This document shows positions 35,269-46,962 of a stretch of DNA of 64,000 nt, in pieces. A model generated the notes under the pieces. It was not told the DNA's origin and did no database searches. It worked only from the letters and a program-made list of their open reading frames with translations. How positions within the stretch are numbered: position 1 is the first letter of the stretch; the number at the start of each line of letters is the position of its first letter. The DNA comes from Turritopsis dohrnii (lineage: Eukaryota; Cnidaria; Hydrozoa; Anthoathecata; Oceaniidae): NCBI GenBank assembly GCA_027922465.2, contig BQMF02000001.1, forward strand, positions 3,100,001 through 3,164,000, in the 5' to 3' direction. A program made the position numbers and the translations under genes.

Positions 35269-38200
35269 TGGATGACGCCATGTGCGAAGACGAATCCTCA
35301 GTTGAAAAGGTTTGTTTCGTTTCTATGATTTTTGCTTAGCTTATCTATGTCATGTACTTATAAAATATATATCTTTTTTAATACAAATAAATGATTTCTG
35401 AAGTTTTCCACATAGAATGTCAGGTAATTTTTTCAAAAGTCAGGGAAGCTTAAGTTATGCTTTTTATTTGTTTACTCATTAGGATGAATAATAAAAAAAC
35501 TTATTTTCAAGTTGGCTTCTAGATAAAACATTTGTAATTTGGTTGCAACGTGCTCCACACACTGTTTTATCAGTAGTGTGTATAGACCACTTAACTGCCT
35601 GTCAGGGCATTTTAATATCTTGTTCATTAGTTCAGATTATACTGTTGGTTATTTCTGATCCCACTTTTGGTCCCAGTTGGTGTGAAACTAGATAAAATTC
35701 TTTTTATTGCTATTGCTTCAGGCGTTGTTTAAAGTAGTTAGGAAAGAAAATATGCATTTAAGAGGAAAAAGTCAGTGAAAAACATATACTGTATGTCATT
35801 TTCGTCAAGGAAATTAGTATACTTTCCAAGAAAAGTCAGGGAATTTCTTAAGTTAAGGGCTGTACGAACCCTGTTGTTATTCGTGTTTCTGCAGAAACTA
35901 GAGTTTTTCCAAGTTTTGTGTGTAGTAAAGTTATTACTGAAAGCTAAATAAACACCTGGTAAACAAAACTAATGATTTTTTTTAAAGAATTGTCGATAAT
36001 TCGAAAAGTTGTGTCATAAAAACACTACTTCTGTGCTAATAACTTTAAAATAAACTATCAATCATGACATTCAGAATTTCTTAACTGGTATTTCGATTCT
36101 TTGTTTCCTTAAAAACAATTTTTAAACAGAAGGGTTTTAAGTTTTTAGAACATATAAAACATGACTTGTGATTTCTGTTTTGCAGGAATACTCATGGTTA
36201 GTAAATATTTCCTTATAAGATCTTTTGTACATAAATCTATTTATTTTTTGAGAATTAGAAATTATTTTCTTAGTTTGTTTTTAGATCATTAATCTTTTGC
36301 GAGCCAGAGATGTATCTGAAGAAATATGTCAAAATTTTCAGAGAAACCAGGTATATATTTGCCATTTAATGTATTATGTTGTAACTGGCTATCACTATCA
36401 CCAAAATAAATCAACTTGATACTTTTATTATTTATTTAGATGGATGAAGCAGCAGTTTATTTGGCAACACAAGCACAACTCTGTGAACTGGGTCTCACAA
36501 AAATGGGTGATATTATAGCCATTAAAGGTTTTTGTATTAAAAGTAAAAGTACAAAACATGATTTATTGACTTCTATTAAAGCAGCTGGTCAAGAGCGAAC
36601 TAATATTAAACGCCCACGGTCTACAAAAACTGTGACACTTGCGTGGAAACACTTTAATGAAAAAAATCAAGATACTGTGCTGTAAGGGAGTGCAATGGAG
36701 GTGGCAATAGACAACATAAATTTCCTCCAGATGCAACCAAAGAAGAAATTCTGAGTGTAATGAAAGATTTTTTCTTTCCAAACTCTGTGAGTGGTTTTGC
36801 TGGCCGTTTGAATTTGAACAAAATTGAACTGGGTAACAACCAAGGTGAGATAATTGACAAGATCAACGATGAAAAATTTACACTTTCTGGTTACTGTTTA
36901 AAAACTGGGTATCATACCAAGACTAAATTGTACCTGTTAACCAAAAAAAAAACTAGTCGAGAAATAATTTTAGACATCAATTTTGATGATGACAGTGATG
37001 ATGAATTTCAAGTACCAGTCAAAAGGATGATTGATCTCAGTGCGGATGTTGTGGAGGCTAACCGACTTGAGGAATTAATAGAGACCCGTGGTTCACGTGT
37101 TTCACCGTCCCCTAATTTATCTGATGCACATGTTGTTATATCTGTTACGCTTCTTACCAAGGAAATCAGAACAAGGATCTTCCACGAAAATTCATTATTT
37201 CAAGAAGTATATGACTAGGCAGGTAGCTTAGCTCTGGAACCGGAATTCTTTAGTCTTCAAGATGAAGGAGACAATACCGTTCATCCATACGATGTTGTAA
37301 AATCAGGATCCTACTTCATCAAGGAGAGTAAGGAGGCACTTCCAATGACACCAGGAGGAACAATTGCATTTAAAGGTTATGGTGTGGTTGAATCTTTGGA
37401 GGAATATACTAGTATAAATGATTTGAGAGAAAATGAAAAACAGAAATTGACAGAACGTGATACTGAGTACATCATTAGCCGTGAAAATGCTTATCATGAA
37501 ATGTTACAGCTTTATAAGAAAAGAAATATTTCAACTTCTACTCTGAAATTGCATTTTAAGGATGAGGATGCAGTTGGAGATGGGGTTGCTAGAGATGTTT
37601 TTAGTGAATTCTATTCTAACTTTACAAAAGAATGGAAGGTTCACATGCAAAAATTCCATCAGCAAATTTTGAAGATGATGATTTGGAAACAATTGGGAAA
37701 ATAGTGAGCCATGGCTTTATTATGTACAACGTTTTTCCTGTTGGCTTGTGCAGGGCAACAATGAAGAATTTTCTGTATGGACAGGTCACAGATTGTGACC
37801 TTATGTCCTCCTTTATGGAGTTCCTACCATCAACCGAGAAAAATTTGGTGGAAGATCCTGAAATGAAAAACCCACAAGCAATCACTGACATTTTAGCCGA
37901 ATATGCGATTTTTGAGCAACCAAACCCAAGTAACATCAAGACACTCATGAAAAAAGCTGCAAGAATGGCGTTGATAAAACAACCATGTTTTTCAATGGAA
38001 GCTATTGTGAAAGGAATGGGAGTAGCATTTTGGAACAAAACTACTCCAAAGATGTTAGATGCGTTGTATGAATGTACAATCCCTTTTTCAGAAAATGTAA
38101 TAGGAAGTTTATTTGTGTAAGAAAATTCTAACCATGAACAGCGGATAACAACATGGTTACACCGATATCTAAGGAGCAGCACGAAGGATGAACTTTCTCG

Positions 38201-38420
38201 CTTTGTTCGGTTTATCACTGGATCTGAGAGACTGTTACCAAACACTCGAATTAAGGTTGAATATGTCAACCAACCTCAAGAACATATTTGTCCCAGTACA
38301 CAAACTTGTTTTAAAATTTTGTTTCTTCCAAAGCAGTACAGTTCCTTTTATCAAATGAAAGACAATCTTAACATGTACATTGGTAATGATGTTAATTGGT
38401 GTGTCCACGATGGACTTTAA
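35269..38420 (+). pseudogene. SAM-like plus HECT E3 ubiquitin-ligase-like gene of the composite element
   Basis: Proposed exons: 35269-35310 (MDDAMCEDESSVEK, donor GTTTGT), 36285-36350 and a long exon from 36440. Exons 2 and 3 encode a SAM-like segment (IINLLRARDVSEEICQNFQ, LCELGLTKMGDIIAIKGFC). A basic linker with AWKHFNEK and a Gly-rich block follow, then a HECT-like region: DAVGDGVARDVFSEFY, FPVGLCRATMKNF, and at the C-terminus SRFVRFITGSERLLPNTRI and TQTCFKILFLPKQYSSFY, where the Cys is the expected thioester residue. Frameshifts near 36680 and 37630 and in-frame stops at 37216 and 38118 break it. HECT proteins pass ubiquitin to substrates; what a transposon would gain is unknown. Similar G2E3-like genes are repeated in several animal genomes. 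Confidence 0.8.
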
Positions 38421-40414
38421 TTTTTTTATCAAAAACTTTAGTTTAGTTGTTTTATTTTGTTTAGTTCGGCTTTTTGAGGTTGTTTTGTTAACTTTGCTAG
38501 AGCTTGCTTTAGCTGTTTATGTTTAGCTTTTATTTGTTTTATTATTACACTTATTGTAAAAAAGTGATGTGGGTAAGATTAAAGCGTAGGAGTGACTGCA
38601 AAGTACATTGACTTCTTAGAATTGTGTTCGCATTTGAGCTTTTATTGGTTTTGGTGTTATTTTTCCTTTGAGAGCAAGTTCGTTTTTTCACAAAAAGCAA
38701 GTTCGTTTTTTCACACTTATGTTTTCTCATGGCATTTCTGAACAATCAATGTTTTGTTACACCTTCTTCGGTTTTGCTTATATCTTTTTATCAGATTTTT
38801 TCGGAGATTGCACTTTATTTTCAACAATTTTTTGGTTAACTTTGTTTTTGTTGCTATACTCATTCAAACCAATAAGTATGTGTAAGATGACTTATATATG
38901 ACTATTTTTAATAAAGTTGGGTTAACATCATTTATGTTAGTGGTGTTAATGTAAATAATATAATGTTAAATATTTTGTTTTTCAACTGCTGAATTCTTGT
39001 AGTGTTTGTATTAAGTTTCTATTTAGGTACTGTTCTGTGCTTCATTGTAGGGGGAGGGAGGGGGTGTGGGTGGTGGGGTGGTGTGGTGGTGTGTCGAATA
39101 AGCAGGGGGTGGGGGAGTGGTTACTCCGGGGAAAAATCAAAAAATGGGGGGGGGGGGGGGGGGGGGGTCATTATAAATAATTAAATAATTAATAATTAAA
39201 TGGGGAGGTGGATATTGCATAAAATTTTCTTAAACAGGGGGGTCATAATACAATTAAGCACAGAAGAGTAGTAATTGTAACGAACAGTCCAGGCGTTCTC
39301 ATAACGTGTTTTATTTCCAAAACCAAATGAAACAGTATGTCTGAAAATTTGTTTAAAGGACACTGCCCCCTTATCAAGGTTATTAAAAATTTCGGAAACG
39401 TGTGCATGTGCACATTCCGACGCCCTTCGTTCTAAGTAAAATAAAACAGCCCTAAAGGGCGGTAACTCCGCCGATATAACAATTATAATTGCGATTAAAT
39501 TGTGCTCAATGTTATATTACAGGCAAACCCTTTGAGATGATGCTAATAGTACGAGGCTAGTACGAAGCGAGGAAGACTAAATAAATTGAAGAAGTATACC
39601 TAACATAAATTATGTAACATTATATGGATCGAGGACTTGTAATGACTACTATTAAATCTATTACAATTTGAAAATGCCCGTTTTGTATTGCATTTAGCAT
39701 AAAGTTTTGGGTCATTAACTATTCTGAATAAACAAACAATCCAAAATCCGAGCGGACTTTCCGAAAACGGCAAAATTTAATGAAGAAAAACGCCGATTCC
39801 AATACTCATCTCGATTTTAAGATCGGCTGAGTAATTATCAGAGAGTATAGGTTCTGGAGCTTTTCAGGCTCCATTATAAAACGCAACTAACTTGGGAGTT
39901 TGTTTTCATTTTGTTTTTGAAAGTTCGAAATACAAGTAAAGATTTGTTTACAAGTTATATCACTGGACATCATGTGTGTAATGATATCTACAATCCTTCA
40001 CCTAACTTATTGAGACACCCCTATTGCAAATGAAACAAAATGATATGTCTAGGACCTCTGCACTTTTCGGTGAGGGCACTCTGAAAAGCGAGGTGATTGG
40101 GAAAAGACGAATGTGGGAATGAACTGCCATTCAAGGACCCTACCATATGATAAAAAAGATCAAGTCTATTATTTTAGATTATTTTTCCAGAACGATATAA
40201 ATAGATAAATTATGCTATATATTATTGTGACATATTTATCCATTATGAACGGGTTGAGGGCGTTACCTACCTACGCTTAAAGGCGTAGTGTGCCTTTAAA
40301 CGGGAAATAGGGTAAAAGAATGCTTTTACGCCGTTATTGAACAAGTCAAAAGCAACTTTAAGGAATCAACATGTTCTATGTAACATAAGCAAACAGTATT
40401 TCAGTCTCTACATA
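38421..40414. other. Spacer between the convergent genes of the composite element
   Basis: No gene seen. It holds the G-rich tract at 39045-39167 and, at 39437-39475, a segment (AATAAAACAGCCCTAAAGGG and following) that resembles 62352-62390, so another dispersed repeat may have inserted here. Confidence 0.45.
39045..39167 (+). repeat. G-rich tract with 22-nt poly(G)
   Basis: The plus strand is strongly G-rich in an otherwise AT-rich region and ends in 22 consecutive Gs at 39146-39167. Several earlier runs of three or more Gs could fold as a G-quadruplex. The exact length of the homopolymer may be an assembly artefact. Confidence 0.8.
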
Positions 40415-41584
40415 TTAAATTATTGCCTTAAGTAAAGGAATTAAACTACAATACAGGTTTTTTGCTGATACTGCACATGTTGCAATGTTTAAACTGTGTT
40501 GAAGCATTAGCGTTCTGCAAATCGGAGATACATCTGGTAGTGTTCTCAAATCAGGTCCGTCACTAAGCATATCCAAACACGCATTGAAATCTGTATCATC
40601 AAAGTCAAATTTGTAATCTTGATTTTGTGATGTGAAATAAAGAACATCAGGCTTACCACTAGGACATTCCATATTTCTTGATGTTCTAATATGGTGATTG
40701 TTCCATAGTTTTTTGTTTTATCCAGCTCATTTTTCAATACAAAACTGCAAACACTGCTTTTGAATTTCATCACCACCATCAAAGAGGCCTTACTCGGTTA
40801 AGTCCTTAAAAAAATTCATCCACCAAGATGCCCAGCTCATTTTAAGTTTAGACCACCACGCTTCTATACGTTGGTTACTGGTCGAAGTTCCGTAAATAAA
40901 GCTTCCGTTTCCCGAACTCGAATCTCCATGATTTCTTCGTAGATATCTTTGCATACCACAGACGTAAACATTTTCGGAGCCACGGTCAGCTCTTATGCAA
41001 CGAGGTGCTAACTTCAAAAGACTAATAGCTTCGAGAAAATAAGAACAAATGATTCTAGGGTCACTGTTTGATATTCCAATTTTCAGCCATATAATTTTTC
41101 TACTAAAACCGTCTATCGCTCCATGAATACAAAATCCATAGGGCTTGAGCTTATCATAACCATCAATGTGCCATAGAAAATTAGGACCACGATTTAAATA
41201 AACTCTACGAATAAGGCGATGTTTACGTCTTGATATCACACCTTCAGGGTCCAACTCCTTCAAACAAAGCCTGACTGTTTCTCGATCGACAACAAGACCA
41301 AGAGAACGCAAACTTTGTGTCATCGCTCGGTAGCCAAAATTTCGGTTGGAACCATTTATTTCACTAATTATTGCCTCTAAGATGCGGTTAATGTCCGTTT
41401 TTTTGTGTCGTCTGTAACATCCTTGTTCCCTTAATACTCGATTGACTTGCCTTTTGCTTATTTGAAAATTATGATGGATGTCTAGGAAGGAAATGATCTC
41501 ATCATATGCTAATCCTCTATCAAAGTACTCGAATATCAGTTCATTTCTCGACAAATCTGTCAACTGTAACGGAGCATCTGTCAT
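40415..41584 (-). pseudogene. DDE integrase-type transposase of the composite element
   Basis: The frame runs from ATG at 41584, just after a TTCTGTTCAG acceptor, to TAA at 40415. The N-terminus is helix-turn-helix-like (GLAYDEIISFLDIHHNFQIS, KRQVNRVLREQG). The integrase core has FLWHIDGYDKLKPYGFCIHG (first Asp), AIDGFSRKIIWL, RCIRADRGSENVYV (second Asp) and STSNQRIEAWWSKL (Glu); all three acidic residues are present. Stops at 40790-40792, 40727-40729 and 40718-40720 interrupt the C-terminal part, which continues in frame with WNNHHIRTSRNMECPSGKPD. Damage is confined to the last third. A 5' exon with donor GTAAGT lies at about 41650-41670. This core type is annotated in many animal genomes as an integrase core domain protein. 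Confidence 0.85.
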
Positions 41585-41815
41585 CTGAACAGAAAAGAAA
41601 TTTCAAAATAGAACTGACATATCAAAACAGCATGGAATTGCTACAAAATAAACTTACCACTATTTTTCAGTCATGCGAAATCCTTCAAAACATTTACATC
41701 AACAGGCTCAGTTGTTAAATAACATTTGTATATACTTACTTAAAAGATCAAAACCGAGGTTCACCCGCGTTTGCAAAGAAGTTTCCCGATTAGTTCGATA
41801 AATGTGCGTTTGGGT

Positions 41816-44800
41816 CTAGTTGGAATACTAACTTGGCAAATTAGAAAAAGGCTCAGTTAGTTCGAATACTAACTTGGCAAATTACAAAAAAGCTCAGTTA
41901 GTTCGAACACTAACTCGGCAAATTAGAAAAAAGCTCAGTTAGTTCGAACACTAACTTGGCAAATTCGAAAAAAGCTCAGTTAGTGCGAATACTAACTTGG
42001 CAAATTAGAAAAAAGCTCAGTTAGTGCGAATACTAACTTGGCAAATTAGAAAAAAGCTCAGTGAGTTCGAATACTGACTTGGCAAATTACAAAAAAGCTC
42101 AGTTAGTGCGAATACTAACTTGGCAAATTAGAAAAAAGCTCAGTTAGTTCGAATACTAACTTGGCAAATTACAAAAAAGCTCAGTTAGTTCGAATACTAA
42201 CTTGGCAAATTAGAAAAAAGCTCAGTTAGTGCGAATACTAACTTGGCAAATTAGAAAAAACCTCAGTTAGTTCGAATACTAACTTGGCAAATTACAAAAA
42301 AGCTCAGTTAGTGCGAATACTAACTTGGCAAATTACAAAAAAGCTCAGTTAGTGCGAACACTAACTTGGCAAATTACAAAAAAGCTCAGTTAGTTCGAAT
42401 ACTAACTTGGCAAATTAGAAAAAAGCTCAGTTAGTTCGAATACTAACTTGGCAAATTACAAAAAAGCTCAGTTAGTGCGAACACTAACTTGGCAAATTAC
42501 AAAAAAGACCAGTTAGTTCGAACACTAACTTGGCAAATTACAAAAAAGACCAGTTAGTGCGAATTTTAACTTGGCAAATTAGAAAAAACCTTAGTTAGTT
42601 CGAACACTAACTTGGCAAATTTGAAAAAAGCTCAGTTAGTTCGAATACTAACTTGGCAAATTAGAAAAAAGCTCAGTTAGTGCGAATACTAACTTGGCAA
42701 ATTACCAAAAAAGACCAGTTAGTGCGAATACTAACTTGGCAAATTAGAAAAAAGCTCAGTTAGTTCGAATACCAACCTGGCAAATTACAAAAAAGCTCAC
42801 TTAGTGCGAATACTAACTTGGCAAATTAGAAAAAAAGCTCAGTTAGTGCGAACACTAACTTGGCAAATTATAAAAAAGGTCAGTTAGTTCGAATACTAAC
42901 TTGGCAAATTAGAAAAAAGCTCAATTAGTGCGAATACTAACTTGCCAAATTACAAAAAAGACCAGTTAGTTCGAACACTAACTTGGCAAATTACAAAAAA
43001 GACCAGTTAGTGCGAATTTTAACTTCGCAAATTAGAAAAAAGCTTAGTTAGTTCGAACACTAACTTGGCAAATTTGAAAAAAGCTCAGTTAGTTCGAATA
43101 CTAACTTGGCAAATTAGAAAAAAGCTCAGTTAGTGCAAATACTAACTTGGCAAATTACAAAAAAGACCAGTTAGTGCGAATACTAACTTGGCAAATTACA
43201 AAAAAGCTCAGTTAGTTCGAATACTAACTTGGCAAATTACAAAAAAGCTCACTTAGTTTGAATACTAACTTGGCAAATTAGAAAAAAAGCTCAGTTAGTG
43301 CGAACACTAACTTGGCAAATTAGAAAAAAGCTCAGTTAGTTCGAATACTAACTTGGCAAATTAGAAAAAACCTTAGTTAGTGCGAATACTAACTTGGCAA
43401 ATTACAAAAAAGACCAGTTAGTTCGGACACTAACTTGGCAAATTACAAAAAAGACCAGTTAGTTCGAACACTAACTTGGAAAATTACAAAAAAGACCAGT
43501 TAGTGCGAATTTTAACTTGGCAAATTAGAAAAAACCTTAGTTAGTTCGAACACTAACTTGGCAAATTTGAAAAAAGCTCAGTTAGTTCGAATACTAACTT
43601 GGCAAATTAGAAAAAAGCCCAGTTAGTGCGAATACTAACTTGGCAAATTACAAAAAAGATCAGTTAGTTCGAACACAAACTTGGCAAATTAGAAAAAAGC
43701 TCAGTTAGTTCGAACACTAACTTGGCAAATTAGAAAAAAGCTCAGTTAGTGCGAATACTAACTTGGCAAATTAGAAAAAAGCTCAGTTAGTGCGAATACT
43801 AACTTGGCAAATTAGAAAAAAGCTCAGTTAGTTCGAATACTAACTTGGCAAATTACGAAAAAGCTCAGTTAGTGCGAATACTAACTTGGCAAATTACAAA
43901 AAAGCTCAGTTAGTGCGAATAATAACTTGGCAAATTAGAAAAAAGCTCAGTTAGTTCGAATACTAACTTGGCAAATTAGAAAAAAAGCTCAGTTAGTGCG
44001 AACACTAACTTGGCAAATTACAAAAAAGACCAGTTAGTTCGAACACTAACTTGGCAAATTACAAAAAAGACCAGTTAGTGCGAATTTTAACTTGGCAAAT
44101 TAGAAAAAACCTTAGTTAGTTCGAACACTAACTTGGCAAATTTGAAAAAAGCTCAGTTAGTTCGAATACTAACTTGGCAAATTAGAAAAAAGCTCAGTTA
44201 GTGCGAATACTAACTTGGCAAATTACAAAAAAGACCACTTACTGCGAATACTAACTTGGCAAATTAGAAAAAAGCTCAGTTAGTTCGAATAGCAACCTGG
44301 CAAATTACAAAAAAGCTCACTTAGTGCGAATACTAACTTGGCAAATTAGAAAAAAAGCTCAGTTAGCGCGAACACTAACTTGGCAAATTATAAAAAAGCT
44401 CAGTTAGTTCGAATACTAACTTGGCAAATTACAAAAAAGACCAGTTAGTTCGAACACTAACTTGGCAAATTACAAAAAGGACCAGTTAGTGCGAATTTTA
44501 ACTTGGCAAATTAGAAAAAAGCTTAGTTAGTTCGAACACTAACTTGGCAAATTTGAAAAAAGCTCAGTTAGTTCGAAAACTAACTTGGCAAATTAGAAAA
44601 AAGCCCAGTTAGTGCGAATACTTACTTGGCAAATTACAAAAAAGACCAGTTAGTGCGAATACTAACTTGGCAAATTAGAAAAAAGCTCAGTTAGTTCGAA
44701 TACTAACTTGGCAAATTACAAAAAAGCTCACTTAGTTCGAATACTAACTTGGCAAATTAGAAAAAAAGCTCAGTTAGTGGGAACACTAACTTGGCAAATT

Positions 44801-46905
44801 AGAAAAAAGCTCAGTTAGTTCGAATACTAACTTGGCAAATTAGAAAAAACCTTAGTTAGTGCGAATACTAACTTGGCAAATTACAAAAAAGACCAGTTAG
44901 TTCGAACACTAACTTGGCAAATTACAAAAAAGACCAGTTAGTTCGAACACTAACTTGGAAAATTACAAAAAAAACCAGTTAGTGCGAATTTTAACTTGGC
45001 AAATTAGAAAAAAGCTCAGTTAGTTCGAATACTAACTTGGCAAATTACAAAAAAGCTCAGTTAGTGCGAATACTAACTTGGCAAATTACAAAAAAGCTCA
45101 GTTAGTGCGAATAATAACTTGGCAAATTTGAAAAAAGCTCAGTTAGTTCGAATACTAACTTGGCAAATTAGAAAAAAAGCTCAGTTAGTGCGAACACTAA
45201 CTTGGCAAATTACAAAAAAGATCAGTTAGTTCGAACACTAACTTGGCAAATTACAAAAAAGACCAGTTAGTGCGAATTTTAACTTGGCAAATTAGAAAAA
45301 ACCTTAGTTAGTTCGAACACTAACTTGGCAAATTTGAAAAAAGCTCAGTTAGTTCGAATACTAACTTGGCAAATTAGAAAAAAGCTCAGTTAGTGCGAAT
45401 ACTAACTTGGCAAATTACAAAAAAGCTCAGTTAGTTCGAATACTAACTTGGCAAATTACAAAAAAGCTCAGTTAGTTCGAACACAAACTTGGCAAATTAG
45501 AAAAAAGCTCAGTTAGTTCGAACACTAACTTGGCAAATTAGAAAAAAGCTCAGTTAGTGCGAATACTAACTTGGCAAAATAGAAAAAAGCTCAGTTAGTG
45601 CGAATACTAACTTGGCAAATTAGAAAAAAGCTCAGTTAGTGCGAATACTAACTTGGCAAATTACAAAAAAGCTCAGTTAGTGCGAATACTAACTTGGCAA
45701 ATTACAAAAAAGCTCAGTTAGTGCGAATAATAACTTGGCAAATTAGAAAAAAGCTCAGTTAGTTCGAATACTAACTTGGCAAATTAGAAAAAAAGCTCAG
45801 TTAGTGCGAACACTAACTTGGCAAATTACAAAAAAGACCAGTTAGTTCGAACACTAACTTGGCAAATTACAAAAAAGACCAGTTAGTGCGAATTTTAACT
45901 TGGCAAATTAGAAAAAACGTTAGTTAGTTCGAACACTAACTTGGCAAATTTGAAAAAAGCTCAGTTAGTTCGAATACTAACTTGGCAAATTAGAAAAAAG
46001 CTCAGTTAGTGCGAATACGAACTTGGCAAATTACAAAAAAGACCAGTTAGTGCGAATACTAACTTGGCAAATTAGAAAAAAGCTCAGTTAGTTCGAATAC
46101 CAACCTGGCAAATTACAAAAAAGCTCACTTAGTGCGAATACTAACTTGGCAAATTAGAAAAAAAGCTCAGTTAGCGCGAACACTAACTTGGCAAATTATA
46201 AAAAAGCTCAGTTAGTTCGAATACTAACTTGGCAAATTACAAAAAAGACCAGTTAGTTCGAACACTAACTTGGCAAATTACAAAAAGGACCAGTTAGTGC
46301 GAATTTTAACTTGGCAAATTAGAAAAAAGCTTAGTTAGTTCGAACACTAACTTGGCAAATTTGAAAAAAGCTCAGTTAGTTCGAAAACTAACTTGGCAAA
46401 TTAGAAAAAAGCCCAGTTAGTGCGAATACTAACTTGGCAAATTACAAAAAAGACCAGTTAGTGCGAATACTAACTTGGCAAATTAGAAAAAAGCTCAGTT
46501 AGTTCGAATACTAACTTGGCAAATTACAAAAAAGCTCAGTTAGTGCGAATACTAACTTGGCAAATTAGAAAAAAAGCTCAGTTAGTGCGAACACAAACTT
46601 GGCAAATTAGAAAAAAGCTCAGTTAGTTCGAATACTAACTTGGCAAATTAGAAAAAAGCTCAGTTAGTGCGAATACTAACTTGGCAAATTACAAAAAAGA
46701 CCAGTTAGTTCGAACACTAACTTGGCAAATTACAAAAAAGACCAGTTAGTGCGAATTTTAACTTGGCAAATTAGAGAAAAGCTCAGTTAGTTCGAATACT
46801 AACTTGGCAAATTCCAAAAAGGCTCAGTTAGTTGGACTACTAACTTGGCAAATTACAAAAAAGACCAGTTAGTTGGAATACTAACTTGGCAAATTAGAAA
46901 TAGGA
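41816..46905 (-). repeat. Right 41-bp satellite array (about 124 units), inverted relative to the left
   Basis: The same 41-bp unit as the left array in reverse orientation, more than twice as long. Variant units with GCGAATTTTAACTT recur at 42561, 43014, 43507, 44082, 44492, 44986, 45274, 45890, 46301 and 46753; spacings are close to multiples of 41, so multi-unit blocks have been duplicated. Some units have one extra A in the A run. Confidence 0.95.
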
Positions 46906-46962
46906 TAAATTAGGCACCAATTTTTAAAACTATGATTTCGATGTCATCTATGGGCCACGGTA

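Larger units (their letters stand above)
32893..46962. mobile_element. 14-kb composite transposon with satellite-array terminal inverted repeats
   Basis: The outermost 15 bp are perfect inverted repeats (TACCGTGGCCCATAG) and similarity continues for about 60 bp before the arrays. The flanks CCTTTC (32887-32892) and CCTGTC (46963-46968) may be a 6-bp target duplication with one change. Inverted arrays of a 41-bp unit fill 32954-35149 and 41816-46905. Between them lie two convergent genes: a SAM-like/HECT protein (+) and a DDE integrase-type transposase (-), both intron-containing and both broken. Long repetitive terminal repeats recall Foldback elements. The transposase resembles the group called IS3EU in repeat catalogues; that name is from memory of motif style and is uncertain. 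Confidence 0.75.

Noticed and set aside
36166..36198. A micro-exon in the HECT gene between TTTTGCAG and GTTAGT.
   Set aside because: Including its 11 bases produces an immediate stop in the next exon, whereas skipping it joins 35310 to 36285 in frame.
39002..39184. A Gly/Trp-rich open frame across the G-rich tract.
   Set aside because: Its composition follows from the G-rich repeat and poly(G); it has no independent coding signal.
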